Shown: piece after piece, positions 36,311 to 46,574 of the stretch
How positions within the stretch are numbered: the stretch's first letter is position 1
How the letters are laid out: each line of letters starts with the position of its first letter
Source of the DNA: Opitutaceae bacterium
GTDB taxonomy: Bacteria; Verrucomicrobiota; Verrucomicrobiia; Opitutales; Opitutaceae
Assembly (NCBI GenBank): GCA_016795545.1
Contig: JAEUGX010000015.1
Location: forward strand, 34,036-98,035
DNA: 64,000 bases
Direction of reading: 5' to 3'
Notes under the pieces: generated by a model
Seen by the model: the letters and a program-made list of their open reading frames with translations, nothing else
Database searches by the model: none
What the model was told of the DNA's origin: nothing
Position numbers and translations under genes: made by a program

Positions 36311-37669
36311 ATGCCATTTGCCACACTGGGCCTGCCGCCCCCCCTGCTCAACGGAGTCAAGGCCATGGGTTACACCGATCCCACGCCCATCCAGCTGCGC
36401 GCCATACCCGTGGTGCTGGCCGGCGGCGACCTGATCGGCTCGGCCCAGACCGGCACCGGCAAGACGGCGGCGTTCGCGCTGCCCGTCCTGGCCCGGCTCG
36501 GCGCCCACCAGCCGCGCGGGCCGCGCGTGCTCGTGCTCGAGCCGACCCGGGAGCTGGCCGCGCAGGTCGAGACCGCCTTCCGCGACTTCGGCCGGTTCAC
36601 CGACATCCGCGCCACCGTCGTCCACGGCGGCGTCGGCTACGGCCGCCAGCGGAGCGAGATCCAGGCGGGCACCGACATCGTCATCGCCACGCCGGGCCGG
36701 CTGATGGATTTCCTCAAGGAAGGCACCCTCCGGCTCGACGCCCTGAAGATCCTCGTCCTCGACGAGGTCGACCGGATGCTCGACATGGGCTTCGTCAAGG
36801 ACGTGAAAACCATCATCGGCCGCTGCCCGCGGGAGCGCCAGACGCTGTTCTTCTCGGCCACCGTCCCGCCCGAGATCGAGGCCGTGGCGTCCTTCGCCCT
36901 GCGCAATCCCGCGCGGATCGAGATCGGCGTCGCCCGCACCGTCAACCAGTCGGTCACCCACGCCATCTACCCGGTCTCGCCGCAGAAGAAGTTCGACCTG
37001 CTCCTCGCGCTGCTCGAGCGCACCGACTTCCAGAGCTGCCTGGTGTTTTCGCGCACCAAGCACGGGGCCGACAAGATTGCCCGCAAGCTCAAGCAGGCCA
37101 ACCACTCCGTCGCCGTCCTCCACGCCAACCGCTCGCAGTCGCAGCGCGTCGAGGCCCTCGAGGGCTTCAAGAGCGGCCGGTACGAGGTGATGGTCGCCAC
37201 CGACATCGCTGCCCGCGGCATCGACGTCGCCGGCGTGTCGCACGTCATCAACTACGACGTCCCCGCCAATCCCGAGGACTACGTGCACCGCATCGGCCGC
37301 ACCGGCCGCGCGCAGGCCGTGGGCGACGCCTTCACCCTCGCCACCCCCGAGCAGGCCGGCGACATCAAGGCCATCGAGCGCTTCATCGGCCAGCGCGTGC
37401 CGCAGCTCAAGCTGGAGGGGTTCGATTATCACGCCCCGCCCTCCATCGGCGCGGCCAACCCGCCCCGCTACCAGGATCCGCGGCGCATCCAGCAACAGCC
37501 GCGGGCCCGCGCCCACGGCGGCCACCGGTCGCCGGCGTCTCCGTCGGCCGCCCAGGCTCCGGCTCCGCGGCCGGCTCCGGCGGCGGCGCCCCCGCCCACC
37601 GGTGCACCCTCCGAAGCCCCGCGCCGTTTCGGCGGCCTCATGCGCGGCTTCTGGCGCCGCCGGGGCTAG
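36311..37669 (+). CDS. rhlE: RhlE-like DEAD-box-family RNA helicase with DEVD motif II
   Basis: A 452-residue helicase of the RhlE group: PFATLGLPPPLLNGVKAMGY start, motif I AQTGTGKT, motif III SAT and HRIGRTGRA motif VI. Motif II reads DEVD (VLDEVDRMLDMGF) instead of DEAD. The last 80 residues are Pro/Arg/Ala-rich and basic, as in RhlE proteins, and probably bind RNA. It is transcribed away from the DeaD-like gene across a 164-bp spacer, so the two may share control. Confidence 0.9.
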   Translation: MPFATLGLPPPLLNGVKAMGYTDPTPIQLRAIPVVLAGGDLIGSAQTGTGKTAAFALPVLARLGAHQPRGPRVLVLEPTRELAAQVETAFRDFGRFTDIRATVVHGGVGYGRQRSEIQAGTDIVIATPGRLMDFLKEGTLRLDALKILVLDEVDRMLDMGFVKDVKTIIGRCPRERQTLFFSATVPPEIEAVASFALRNPARIEIGVARTVNQSVTHAIYPVSPQKKFDLLLALLERTDFQSCLVFSRTKHGADKIARKLKQANHSVAVLHANRSQSQRVEALEGFKSGRYEVMVATDIAARGIDVAGVSHVINYDVPANPEDYVHRIGRTGRAQAVGDAFTLATPEQAGDIKAIERFIGQRVPQLKLEGFDYHAPPSIGAANPPRYQDPRRIQQQPRARAHGGHRSPASPSAAQAPAPRPAPAAAPPPTGAPSEAPRRFGGLMRGFWRRRG

Positions 37670-37785
37670 GGCCTGCACGACCGGGCCCCCGCCGTCCAAG
37701 CGCGTCCGGCCGCACCCGGATTTTCTTCCCGCCGCGCGCGATTTGTGCTCCAGTGCGCCCGGCTGCCGCGTCAGCTTCTTCCACC

Positions 37786-38610
37786 ATGCGCCTCCTTCCG
37801 CTGCTTTTCTCGCTGGCCTTGCTGGCCCTCCCAACCGTGAACCTCCCGGCCCAGGCCCCGGTCTCGGTGTCGGCAGCCAAGGCCGAATTTGACCAGGTCT
37901 TCGCCAAAATCTCGTCCAAGCTGCAGGCCGGCCAGCGCACGGAACGGCAGCTGACGGGCGAGATTGCGGCGCTGGACGCCCTGATCGCGAAATACGCCGC
38001 CACCCAGGCCGACGACGCGGCCGGTATGGCGCTGGTCAAGGCCCGGCTGTATCTCGAGGTCTTCGAGCAGGAGGAGAAGGGCCTGGCGCTGCTGCGGCAG
38101 ATCAAGGCTGATTTCCCCAAGTCCCCCGTCATCTCCAAGATCGACCAGGCCATCGCCGCCCTCGAACAGCAGGCGGCGACGCGCGCCAAGCTGGCCGTCG
38201 GCCAGCCGTTTCCCGCCTTCAGCGAGAAGGACATCGAGGGCCGCACGCTGTCGCTCGGCAGCTACAAGGGCAGCGTGGTGCTCATCGACTTCTGGGCCAC
38301 CTGGTGCGGACCGTGCGTGGCCGAGCTGCCCAATCTCCAGGCTGCCTACAAGAAATACCACGGGCGCGGCTTCGAGATCGTCGGCATCAGCCTCGACCAG
38401 AACCAGCAGGCGCTGACCAGCTTCGTGAAGAAGCACCAGATGACCTGGGCGCACTACTTCGACGGGAAGGGCTGGCAGAACAAGCTGGCCCAGGAGTACG
38501 GCATCGATTCCATCCCCGCCACCTTCCTGCTGGACCGCAACGGCGTCATCGTCGCCAAGGGCCTCCGCGGCGCCGCCCTGGACAAGAAGCTGGAGGAACT
38601 GCTGAAGTAG
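37786..38610 (+). CDS. exported TlpA-like thioredoxin-fold protein
   Basis: A 274-residue protein with a signal peptide (MRLLPLLFSLALLALPTVNLPAQA). A helical N-terminal domain (about 30-135) is followed by a redoxin/TlpA domain with active-site WATWCGPC (Cys174, Cys177). The later cis-Pro region is IDSIPATFLLDRNG. It probably reduces disulfides in the periplasm or acts in cytochrome c maturation. The ATG at 37786 is chosen because it gives the signal peptide; a much longer in-frame ORF upstream is a shadow of the helicase gene. Confidence 0.9.
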   Translation: MRLLPLLFSLALLALPTVNLPAQAPVSVSAAKAEFDQVFAKISSKLQAGQRTERQLTGEIAALDALIAKYAATQADDAAGMALVKARLYLEVFEQEEKGLALLRQIKADFPKSPVISKIDQAIAALEQQAATRAKLAVGQPFPAFSEKDIEGRTLSLGSYKGSVVLIDFWATWCGPCVAELPNLQAAYKKYHGRGFEIVGISLDQNQQALTSFVKKHQMTWAHYFDGKGWQNKLAQEYGIDSIPATFLLDRNGVIVAKGLRGAALDKKLEELLK

Positions 38611-38615
38611 GAGAA

Positions 38616-38720
38616 GGGAAGTTGAGGGCTGCCTTAGCGCAGACTTTCCGCCTGCCATCCTGCCAATTTGCCGGCCGGACGCCTGCGCTACGGTGCCCGT
38701 CTCTCAACTCTCAACTTCCC
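38616..38720. repeat. nested inverted repeats between convergent genes
   Basis: The outer arms are GGGAAGTTGAG (38616-38626) and CTCAACTTCCC (38710-38720). The inner arms are TAGCGCAG (38635-38642) and CTGCGCTA (38683-38690). The inner arm GGACGCCTGCGCT is the complement of the unit at 2974-2996. The element fills the gap between the thioredoxin and purM stops and could serve as a two-way terminator. Confidence 0.6.
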
Positions 38721-38724
38721 CCCT

Positions 38725-39831
38725 TCACCTCACCTGCAGCGTGTCGCCCTCGTACGCGAGTCCCAGCGAGGGGATCGTGACGGCCTTGCGGGCGCCTTCC
38801 TTTTTCACGCGTCCGGCCACCCAGGCGTCGTGCCCGGCCGCCTGCGCGGCGGCGAGCGTGGCGTCGACCGCGCCGGGCGCGACATACGCCGCGAAACCGA
38901 CGCCCATGTTGAAGGTCGCGTAGGCCTCGCGCAGGTCGATCGGCCCGGCGGCCATCAGGAAACGGAACAGCGCCGGGATCGGACGGGGCGTCGTGATCTC
39001 GTAGACGAAGGGCTCCTCCAGGCGCATGAGCTTGCGCCAGCCGTGACCCGTCACGTGGGCGACGTAATTCAGCTTCACCCCGGCGTCCTGGCAGCGGGTG
39101 ACGAAATCGACGTAAATGGCCGACGCGGCCAGCAGCGCTTCCCCGTAGGTGCGCGGATCGCCGTATCCGAGAGGCGTCTGATAACCCTGCGGCAGCCGGC
39201 CGGCGATGAGCCGGCAGAGGCTCAGGCCGTTGGTCTGCACGCCGGTCGACGCGAGGAACACAATGGCGTCGCCGTCGCGCACGTCGCCGGTGATGCGCCG
39301 GCTTTTCGGCGCGATCCGGCCCACCGCCGAGCCCGCGAGCACGATCGCGGCCGGCTCGACGATGCCCTTGAGCGTCGGTGTCTCGCCGCCGCCCCAGACC
39401 GCCGCCGCCTTCCGGCAGCCCTCGGCCCAGCCGTCCACCAGCGCGCGCATGCGCGGCTCGTCGGCGAACCAGCCCGAGTCGCCCACCGCCGCGTGCATGG
39501 CCACCGAAACCGGACGGGCGCCGCAGGTGATGAGGTCGTTCACGATCGTCGCCACCGTGTCGATGGCGATCTCGCGATAGAAGTTCTTCCCGGTGGCCGC
39601 ATAGACCGCGTCGGCCACGAGGTTCTTCGTCCCCAGCCCCTCCTCCACGTGCGCGAGGTAGTGGTCGGCCGCCTCCATCAGGTAGGCGCTCTCGCCGCGG
39701 GTCGACGCCGGCTCGGCGTAGCCGTGCGCCGCCAACTGCCCCGCCGTCGTCCGCGCCGCCTGCTGGCAGGCGCGCTTGAACGCGTCGAGCTGGTCGTAAC
39801 GAACCCCGGAACTCTCGTAGGAAAGACTCAT
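38725..39831 (-). CDS. purM: PurM, phosphoribosylformylglycinamidine cyclo-ligase (AIR synthetase)
   Basis: Fifth step of de novo purine synthesis, cytoplasmic: FGAM plus ATP gives AIR. It has 368 residues from ATG 39831 (MSLSYESSGVRYDQLDAFK). The family features THVTGHGWRKLMRL-type segment (HVTGHGWRKL) and FNMGVGFAAYV are clear. N-terminal 'YDQLDAFKRACQQAARTT' differs from the E. coli 'DAGVDIDAGN' start and resembles the Bacteroidetes/Chlamydiae-Verrucomicrobia form. It lies downstream of purF (157-bp gap, same strand). Confidence 0.93.
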   Translation of the reverse strand: MSLSYESSGVRYDQLDAFKRACQQAARTTAGQLAAHGYAEPASTRGESAYLMEAADHYLAHVEEGLGTKNLVADAVYAATGKNFYREIAIDTVATIVNDLITCGARPVSVAMHAAVGDSGWFADEPRMRALVDGWAEGCRKAAAVWGGGETPTLKGIVEPAAIVLAGSAVGRIAPKSRRITGDVRDGDAIVFLASTGVQTNGLSLCRLIAGRLPQGYQTPLGYGDPRTYGEALLAASAIYVDFVTRCQDAGVKLNYVAHVTGHGWRKLMRLEEPFVYEITTPRPIPALFRFLMAAGPIDLREAYATFNMGVGFAAYVAPGAVDATLAAAQAAGHDAWVAGRVKKEGARKAVTIPSLGLAYEGDTLQVR

Positions 39832-39988
39832 GCAGTGGGGCCCACGGAACACCCGGAAGCCACGGCAAGATGGATTTCGCCGGCCAACGCTCCGCCACCG
39901 TGCCGGCCGTCGCGATCTTCAACGTAGGGAACTCCAAACAAATTGATCATAAAGTGCCGTGTGTTCCGGGTGTTCCGTGAGCCAAAAA

Positions 39989-41902
39989 TCAGTAGCTTCT
40001 CCCCTCGGCCTTCTCGAAATAGTTCACGTAGGCCTGGTTCACGACCCGGTAGCCGCCGGGAGTCGGGTACTTGCCGGTGAAATACCAGTCGCCCGAGTGG
40101 CTCGGCAGCGCCTGGTGGAGGCTCTCGATCGACTGGAAGATGATCTCGATCTCGCCCTTCCAGCCGTTGGGCGGGGGCGAGACCAGCTCGGTGATCCGGC
40201 GGGAGATCTCCTCGGCCGTGAAGGGCTCGTAGATCTTGCGCACGTGGTTGACCGGCTCGGGACCCGGCGAGCGCAGCTCGTCGCGGCACAGCCGGTAGAC
40301 GTCCTCGATCAGGGCGCCCTGCCCGCGCTCCTTGAGCAGCGAGATCGCCGCCTCGAAGGCGATGAATTTCCCGATCTCCGACATGTCGATGCCGTAGCAG
40401 TCGGGGTAGCGGATCTGCGGGGCGGTCGAGGCGATGATGATTTTCTTCGGATTGAGCCGCTTGAGAATGCGCAGGATGGAGCGGCGCAGCGTCGTGCCGC
40501 GCACGATCGAGTCGTCGACGCACACCAGGTTGTCGCCGGCCTCCACCACCCCGTAGGTGACGTCATAGACGTGCGACGCGAGGTTGTTGCGCCATTTCTC
40601 CTGGCTGATGAACGTGCGCAGCTTGACGTCCTTGGTCACCAGCTTCTCGCCGCGCGGCCAGTTGTTGAGGATCAGGTCGTCCACCAGCGCCTCCGTGACC
40701 CGGCCGGCGCGCGCGGCTTCGAGCAGGGTCTGCTTGACCTCCGCGCGGCGGCGGCAGCGCAGCTCGCTCATCAGGCCGAAATAGGCCACCTCCGCCGTGT
40801 TCGGGATGAAGCTGAACACCGAGTGGGCCAGGTCGCCGCCGATGGCCTTCCAGATCTGGCCGGCCAGGCCGGCGCCGAGCGCCTTGCGCTCGCGGTAGAT
40901 GTCGGCGTCGTTGCCGCGCGAGAAATAGATCCGCTCGAACGTGCACTGGGTCTTCGCCAGGGCCGCCCGGATCCGCTCGACCCGGACCGTGCCGGACTTC
41001 TTCATCACCACCGCGCAGCCCGGATCAACCTCGTGGACCTGGCTGGCCTCGAGGTCGAACACGGTGCACAGCGGCGCGCGCTCGGACGCGAAGGCCGCCA
41101 CCTCGTCGTTCTCGAACCAGTGGCACGGCCGGATGCCGGAGGGATCGCGCGCGACGAACGCGTCGCCGTTGCCCAGCACGCCCACGAGGGAATAGCCGCC
41201 GTCCCAGTTGGCCGCCGCCGTGCGCAGCACGCGCGCCGGGTCGATCTCCTCGTTGATCCGGCGCGAGATCTCCGCGCCCGGCAGGCCCTCGCCGCGCAGC
41301 GAGCGGTAGAGCCGCTCATGCTCGTCGTCGAGGCAGAAGCCGATCCGCTCGAGGATGGCCTGGGTGTCGGTCGCGAAGATCGGATGCTGGCCGATGGCGA
41401 TCAGGCTGTCGTTCAGCTCGCCCGTGTTGGTCAGGTTGAAGTTCCCCGCCAGCATCAGGTTGCGGGTCGGCCACGAGCTGCGCCGGAAGTACGGGTGGCA
41501 CGCGCTCAGGTTGTAGCCGCCGGACGTGCCGTACCGCAGGTGCCCGAGGTACAGCTCGCCGCAGAAGTCGAAGCGCTTCTTCGCCGTGTCGGGGAATTCC
41601 GGATGGATGGCCCCCTCGCCCACCAGCGTGGTGTAGCGCGACAGCAGCGCCTGGAAGATCTTGTCGAGCGGGTTGACCTCCACGTTGCGCTCGCGGAACA
41701 TGTACGGCTCGCCCGCCGGCACGTCGAACTTCACGCACGCCACGCCCGCCCCGTCCTGGCCGCGGTTGTGCTGCTTCTCCATCAGCAGAAACAGCTGGTA
41801 GAAGCCCCACAGGGGGGTGCCGTACTTTTCCTGATAGTAGGCGAGCGGCTTCTTCAGCCGGACCAGGGCGATGCCGCACTCGTGGGAGATGAACTCGCTC
41901 AT
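39989..41902 (-). CDS. purF: PurF, amidophosphoribosyltransferase (long form)
   Basis: First committed step of purine synthesis: PRPP plus glutamine gives phosphoribosylamine. It has 637 residues from ATG 41902, longer than the about 500-residue E. coli and Bacillus forms but normal for the Bacteroidetes-like type. The N-terminal Ntn glutaminase nucleophile is Cys9 in SEFISHECGIALVRL, exposed after loss of a short propeptide. HNRGQDGAGVA and GNFNLTNTGELND belong to the same domain. The PRPP-binding loop is CVDDSIVRGTTLR. It is divergent from purL across a 356-bp control region. Confidence 0.93.
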   Translation of the reverse strand: MSEFISHECGIALVRLKKPLAYYQEKYGTPLWGFYQLFLLMEKQHNRGQDGAGVACVKFDVPAGEPYMFRERNVEVNPLDKIFQALLSRYTTLVGEGAIHPEFPDTAKKRFDFCGELYLGHLRYGTSGGYNLSACHPYFRRSSWPTRNLMLAGNFNLTNTGELNDSLIAIGQHPIFATDTQAILERIGFCLDDEHERLYRSLRGEGLPGAEISRRINEEIDPARVLRTAAANWDGGYSLVGVLGNGDAFVARDPSGIRPCHWFENDEVAAFASERAPLCTVFDLEASQVHEVDPGCAVVMKKSGTVRVERIRAALAKTQCTFERIYFSRGNDADIYRERKALGAGLAGQIWKAIGGDLAHSVFSFIPNTAEVAYFGLMSELRCRRRAEVKQTLLEAARAGRVTEALVDDLILNNWPRGEKLVTKDVKLRTFISQEKWRNNLASHVYDVTYGVVEAGDNLVCVDDSIVRGTTLRRSILRILKRLNPKKIIIASTAPQIRYPDCYGIDMSEIGKFIAFEAAISLLKERGQGALIEDVYRLCRDELRSPGPEPVNHVRKIYEPFTAEEISRRITELVSPPPNGWKGEIEIIFQSIESLHQALPSHSGDWYFTGKYPTPGGYRVVNQAYVNYFEKAEGRSY

Positions 41903-42258
41903 GGCTGGAAGCAGGCGGACGGGCCGGACCCCGGCCGGCATCCCCGGCCCCGTGCCTCCCGGCGTCTTTCCTGGGTCACACTGCGCCCGGCCGGATGATT
42001 TATTCGAGGCATTGGGCGGAATGGATAGCGGGTCACGGCATTAAAGACGTTTAATGGGCTCACCGGCGCGGTTTCGTCAATGGATTTTCTGCCGGCACCT
42101 CGGCCGCGCCGTCCGGCGCCGGCTGCCGGGGTCGCCGCATCGACCGGGGCCAAGGCCGGCCGCCCCGGGGCGGGCCGGCGGTTTTCTCCGTCACGTTCCG
42201 GTTTTTCCCATCGCCAAGCCGCTTCCTTCCCTGTTTCGACTAGGGCGCCTTTCCGACC
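41903..42258. promoter_or_regulatory. purF-purL divergent control region with inverted repeat
   Basis: A 356-bp spacer with no gene. It carries ATTAAAGACGTTTAAT at 42040-42055: perfect 6-bp arms around GACG in otherwise GC-rich DNA. It is 138 bp from the purF start and 204 bp from the purL start. A purine-responsive repressor site or part of a promoter is plausible; no clear -35/-10 set is claimed. Confidence 0.4.
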
Positions 42259-45200
42259 ATGCTGATCCTCCGCGGCTCACCAGCTCTTTCGCCCTTTCGC
42301 CTCGCCCGGCTCCGCCAGGAACTCGTCGCCGCCGGCCTTGCCGTCCGCGAGATCACGGCCGATTTTGTGCACGTCGCCGAGCTGTCGGCCGACCTCACCG
42401 CCGCCGAGCGGGGCATTCTCGAGAAACTCCTGACTTACGGCCCGACCCGGCCGGCCGCCGCCCTCGACGGGCTGGTCCAGGTTGTCGCTCCCCGGCCGGG
42501 CACGATCTCGCCCTGGTCGTCCAAGGCGACCGACATCGCCCGCATCTGCGGCCTGGCCAAGGTGCGGCGGATCGAGCGCGTGGTCGCCTACACGTTCGAC
42601 CTCGGCGCGCCGGGCTCGCGCTTCCCGTTCTCGCCGCTCGCCGCGGCCGAGCTGAAGGTCCTGCGCGGCCGGCTGCACGACCGCATGACGCAGGTGGTCT
42701 TCGGCGACCTCGCCGCCTGCGCCGCCCTCTTCCGTCACGAGACGCCCCGGCCGATGACCAGCGTGCCGCTCCTGGCGGCGGGCCGCTCCGCCCTCGCCGC
42801 CGCCAATGCCACGCTCGGCCTGGCCCTGGCGGAGGACGAGATCGACTACCTGGCCCGCGCCTTCGCCGGCCTGGGCCGGGATCCGCACGACATCGAGCTG
42901 ATGATGTTCGCGCAGGCAAACTCGGAGCACTGCCGGCACAAGATCTTCAACGCCACCTGGGAGATCGACGGCGCCCGCCGCGAACGCTCGCTGTTCCAGA
43001 TGATCAAGCACACCTACGAGCGGCACAGCGCGGGCATCCTCTCCGCCTACCGCGACAACGCCGCCGTCATCACCGGCACCCGCGGCGGCCGTTTCTTCGT
43101 CGACCCGCGCACCGGGGAGTACGCCGCCCACGACGAGGAGATCGCCTACCTGTGCAAGGTCGAGACGCACAACCACCCGACCGCGATCTCCCCCTTCCCC
43201 GGCGCGGCCACCGGCTCGGGCGGCGAGATCCGCGACGAGGGCGCGACGGGCCGGGGCGCCCGGCCCAAGGCCGGCCTGACCGGCTTCGCGGTGTCGAACC
43301 TCCGCCTGCCCGGGGCCGTCCAGCCCTGGGAGCGCGACCACGGCAAGCCCGGCCGCATCGTGTCCGCGCTCGACATCATGATCGAGGGCCCGCTCGGCGG
43401 CGCCGCGTTCAACAACGAGTTCGGCCGCCCCAACATCAACGGCTACTTCCGCACCTTTGAGGCCGAGGTGCCCGCCGCGGCAGGGGCCGGGGAGGCCAAT
43501 CCCCCCGCGCCCGCCACCGAGCTGCGCGGGTACCACAAGCCCATCATGCTCGCGGGCGGGCTCGGCAACATCCGCCCGGAACACGTGCGCAAGGAGGCCA
43601 TCGGTCCCGGCGACAAGCTGATCGTCCTCGGCGGCCCGGCCATGCTCATCGGCCTGGGCGGAGGCGCCGCGAGCTCGATGGCCAGCGGCCACGGCGACGA
43701 GGACCTCGATTTCGCCAGCGTCCAGCGCGACAACGCCGAGATGGAGCGCCGCTGCCAGGAGGTCATCGACCGCTGCTGGGCCCTCGGGGCCGACAACCCG
43801 ATCGCCTTCATCCACGACGTCGGCGCCGGCGGTCTCTCCAACGCCCTGCCCGAGCTGGTCAACGACGGCGGCCGCGGCGGCCGCTTCGACCTCCGGCAGG
43901 TGCCCAACGCCGAGCCGGGCATGAGCCCGCTCGAGATCTGGTGCAACGAAGCCCAGGAACGCTACGTGCTCGCCGTGCCCGCCGCCCGCCTCGACGCGTT
44001 CGCCCGCCTCTGCGCCCGCGAACGCTGCCCGTTCGCCGTCGTCGGCGAGGCCACGGAGCAGAGGCACCTCGTCGTGGAGGACCCGCACTTCCGCAACCGC
44101 CCCGTCGACCTGCCCCTCGAGGTCCTCCTCGGCAAGCCGCCCCGCATGCACCGCGTCGAGCAGTCCCGCCGCCGGCCCCGCCGGCCGCTCGACCTCGGCG
44201 GCCTGACCCTGGCCGAGGCCGCCCGCCGCGTCCTGGTGCACCCCGCCGTCGCGGACAAGACCTTCCTCATCGCCATCGGCGACCGCACGGTCGGCGGACT
44301 CATCTGCCGCGACCAGATGGTCGGCCCGTGGCAGGTGCCCGTGGCCGACTGCGGCGTCACGGCCGCGGCCTTCGACGTCTACACCGGCGAAGCCATGGCC
44401 ATGGGCGAACGCACGCCCGTCGCCGTCAACGACGCCGCCGCCTCGGCCCGCCTCGCCGTCGGCGAGGCGCTGACCAACCTCGCCGCCGCGCAGATCGGCG
44501 ACCTCGGCAAGGTCAACCTCTCCGCCAACTGGATGGCGGCCCCCGCGGTTCCGGGCGACGCCGCCGACCTCTACGCGGCGGTGCAAGCCGTGGGCATGGA
44601 ACTCTGCCCCGCCCTGGGCATCACCATCCCCGTCGGCAAGGACTCGATGAGCATGTCGACCGTCTGGCAGGACGGCGACCGGGAGCGGCGCGTCACGGCC
44701 CCGATCTCGCTCGTCGTCTCCGCGTTCGCCGCGGTGACCGACATCCGGCTCTCGCTCACGCCGCAGCTGCAGGTCACGGCGCCCGGCGACTCGGTGCTGC
44801 TCCTGGTCGACCTCGGCCGCGGCCGGAACCGGCTGGGCGGCTCCATCCTGGCGCAGGTGGTCTCGCAGATGGGCGAGGCGACCCCCGACGTCGACCGGGC
44901 CGACGACCTCCGCAATTTCTGGCAGGCCATCCAGCAGCTCGGGCGGGAGGGCCGGCTCCTGGCCTACCACGACCGCTCCGACGGCGGCCTGCTGGCCACC
45001 GTGGCCGAGATGGCCTTCGCCGGCCACACCGGCGTGGACCTCGACCTGCCCGCCGCGGCGGACGGACGGACCAACGATCCCTTCGCCGCCCTGTTCGCCG
45101 AGGAACTCGGCGCGGTCATCCAGGTCCGGCAATCCGACCTCGCCGCGATCAACGCCGTGCTCCAGACTCACGGCCTGGACACCTGCACCGCGCCGATCGG

Positions 45201-46215
45201 CCGCCTGAACGGCAACCACCGCCTCACCGTGCGCCAAGCCGGCCGGCCGCTGCTCGACGAGGGGCTTTTTGCCCTGCGCGCCGTCTGGTCCGACGTCACG
45301 CGGCGTATCCAGGCCATGCGCGACAACCCGGCCAGCGCGGAGCAGGAATTCCAGCTCAAGCTCGATCCCGCCGACCCGGGCCTCACGCCGCGGCTCACGT
45401 TCACGCCCGGCCCGGTCCGCCGGCCGGCCGCCGGCTCGCCGCGGCCCGCCGTGGCGGTGCTGCGCGAGCAGGGGGTGAACGGCCAGATCGAGATGGCGGC
45501 CGCCTTCACCCGGGCGGGCTTCCGCGCCGTCGACGTGCACATGACCGACCTCCTCGAGGGCCGGGTGTCGCTGCGCGAGTTCCGCGGCCTGGCCGCCTGC
45601 GGCGGCTTCAGCTACGGCGACGTCCTCGGCGCCGGCGAGGGCTGGGCCAAGAGCGTCCTCTTCAACGAGCGCGCCCGCGCCGAGTTCGCCGCGTTCTTCG
45701 CGCGCGAGGACGCGTTCGCGCTCGGCGTGTGCAACGGCTGCCAGATGCTCAGCAACCTGCACGCGATCATTCCCGGCTCCGGCCACTGGCCGCGCTTCGT
45801 GCAGAACCAGTCGGAACGCTACGAAGCCCGCTTCGTGTCCGTGCGCATCGAGCCCAGCCCGAGCGTGCTGTTCCAGGGCATGGCGGGCTCCGTCATCCCG
45901 ATCGCCGTGGCCCATGGCGAGGGGTTCACCGAGTTCCGCAGCGCGGACGCCGCCCGGGCCTGCAGCGGGTCCGGACTGGTCGCCGCCCGCTTTGTCGACC
46001 ACCGCCACGCGCCGACGGAGCTCTACCCGCTCAACCCCAACGGTTCCCCGTTCGGCATGACGGCGCTCACGACCACGACGGGCCGCGTCACCATCATGAT
46101 GCCCCACCCCGAGCGCGTCTTCCGCACCCAGGCCATGAGCTGGCACCCCGCCGACTGGGGCGAGGACTCGCCCTGGATGCAGCTTTTCTACAACGCCCGG
46201 GCCTGGGTCGGCTAG
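42259..46215 (+). CDS. purL: PurL, phosphoribosylformylglycinamidine synthase (single-chain form)
   Basis: Fourth step of purine synthesis: FGAR, glutamine and ATP give FGAM. It has 1318 residues, the single-chain type of Proteobacteria and eukaryotes, not the PurS/PurQ/PurL split type. The FGAM synthase core shows [16 protein letters not shown] and [20 protein letters not shown]. The C-terminal glutaminase has Cys1158 in [11 protein letters not shown], with the His-Glu pair near the end (MPHPERVFR). The ATG at 42259 fits the family N-terminus ([15 protein letters not shown]). It is transcribed away from purF. Confidence 0.97.
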   Translation: MLILRGSPALSPFRLARLRQELVAAGLAVREITADFVHVAELSADLTAAERGILEKLLTYGPTRPAAALDGLVQVVAPRPGTISPWSSKATDIARICGLAKVRRIERVVAYTFDLGAPGSRFPFSPLAAAELKVLRGRLHDRMTQVVFGDLAACAALFRHETPRPMTSVPLLAAGRSALAAANATLGLALAEDEIDYLARAFAGLGRDPHDIELMMFAQANSEHCRHKIFNATWEIDGARRERSLFQMIKHTYERHSAGILSAYRDNAAVITGTRGGRFFVDPRTGEYAAHDEEIAYLCKVETHNHPTAISPFPGAATGSGGEIRDEGATGRGARPKAGLTGFAVSNLRLPGAVQPWERDHGKPGRIVSALDIMIEGPLGGAAFNNEFGRPNINGYFRTFEAEVPAAAGAGEANPPAPATELRGYHKPIMLAGGLGNIRPEHVRKEAIGPGDKLIVLGGPAMLIGLGGGAASSMASGHGDEDLDFASVQRDNAEMERRCQEVIDRCWALGADNPIAFIHDVGAGGLSNALPELVNDGGRGGRFDLRQVPNAEPGMSPLEIWCNEAQERYVLAVPAARLDAFARLCARERCPFAVVGEATEQRHLVVEDPHFRNRPVDLPLEVLLGKPPRMHRVEQSRRRPRRPLDLGGLTLAEAARRVLVHPAVADKTFLIAIGDRTVGGLICRDQMVGPWQVPVADCGVTAAAFDVYTGEAMAMGERTPVAVNDAAASARLAVGEALTNLAAAQIGDLGKVNLSANWMAAPAVPGDAADLYAAVQAVGMELCPALGITIPVGKDSMSMSTVWQDGDRERRVTAPISLVVSAFAAVTDIRLSLTPQLQVTAPGDSVLLLVDLGRGRNRLGGSILAQVVSQMGEATPDVDRADDLRNFWQAIQQLGREGRLLAYHDRSDGGLLATVAEMAFAGHTGVDLDLPAAADGRTNDPFAALFAEELGAVIQVRQSDLAAINAVLQTHGLDTCTAPIGRLNGNHRLTVRQAGRPLLDEGLFALRAVWSDVTRRIQAMRDNPASAEQEFQLKLDPADPGLTPRLTFTPGPVRRPAAGSPRPAVAVLREQGVNGQIEMAAAFTRAGFRAVDVHMTDLLEGRVSLREFRGLAACGGFSYGDVLGAGEGWAKSVLFNERARAEFAAFFAREDAFALGVCNGCQMLSNLHAIIPGSGHWPRFVQNQSERYEARFVSVRIEPSPSVLFQGMAGSVIPIAVAHGEGFTEFRSADAARACSGSGLVAARFVDHRHAPTELYPLNPNGSPFGMTALTTTTGRVTIMMPHPERVFRTQAMSWHPADWGEDSPWMQLFYNARAWVG

Positions 46216-46274
46216 GTCGCCGGCCGCGACGCTCGGCCCTCGACTTCCGCCCGTCGGTCCGCTTGTCTGGTGCC

Positions 46275-46499
46275 ATGCCGAAGCGGCCGCGTCAGCCCGA
46301 AGTCACTCCCCCGGCCTTCTCCATCGCCCGCCAGTTCACCGGCCCTCCGTTCTCGCACACGCTCGCGTCCGCCGAGCTGCGCCGCAAGCTGATGCTCGAG
46401 ATGGAGCTCCCGCGCACGCCGCCCCCGGTCGCCCCCGTCCCGCCCCCACGCCGCCGTCGGCAGCGGAAGGGAAAGGCAATCGATGCAGCTGAAAGTTGA
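46275..46499 (+). CDS. small basic hypothetical protein
   Basis: A 74-residue ORF 59 bp after purL: MPKRPRQPEVTPPAFSIARQ at the start, then ASAELRRKLMLEMELPRTPP and a basic RRRRQRKGK tail. Pro-, Arg- and Lys-rich, with no recognised domain. Codon pattern agrees with the neighbours, and there is no competing gene on the other strand. It may be a real small protein; homologues would decide. Confidence 0.4.
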   Translation: MPKRPRQPEVTPPAFSIARQFTGPPFSHTLASAELRRKLMLEMELPRTPPPVAPVPPPRRRRQRKGKAIDAAES

Positions 46500-46574
46500 G
46501 ATGCCGCACGGAAAAGATGCGGCCCCCAGGAAAGCGGGAAGGGCATCGTCGCGAAGCGGTTGCCCTCCCCGTTC

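Noticed and set aside
39989..41902. Intein or insertion suspected in PurF because of its 637-residue length
   Set aside because: The extra length matches the long Bacteroidetes-like PurF form and no splicing motifs or homing nuclease are seen.
42277..46146. 1289-residue ORF antisense to purL
   Set aside because: It mirrors purL codons under strong third-position GC bias, has no domain motif and lies wholly inside a certain gene.
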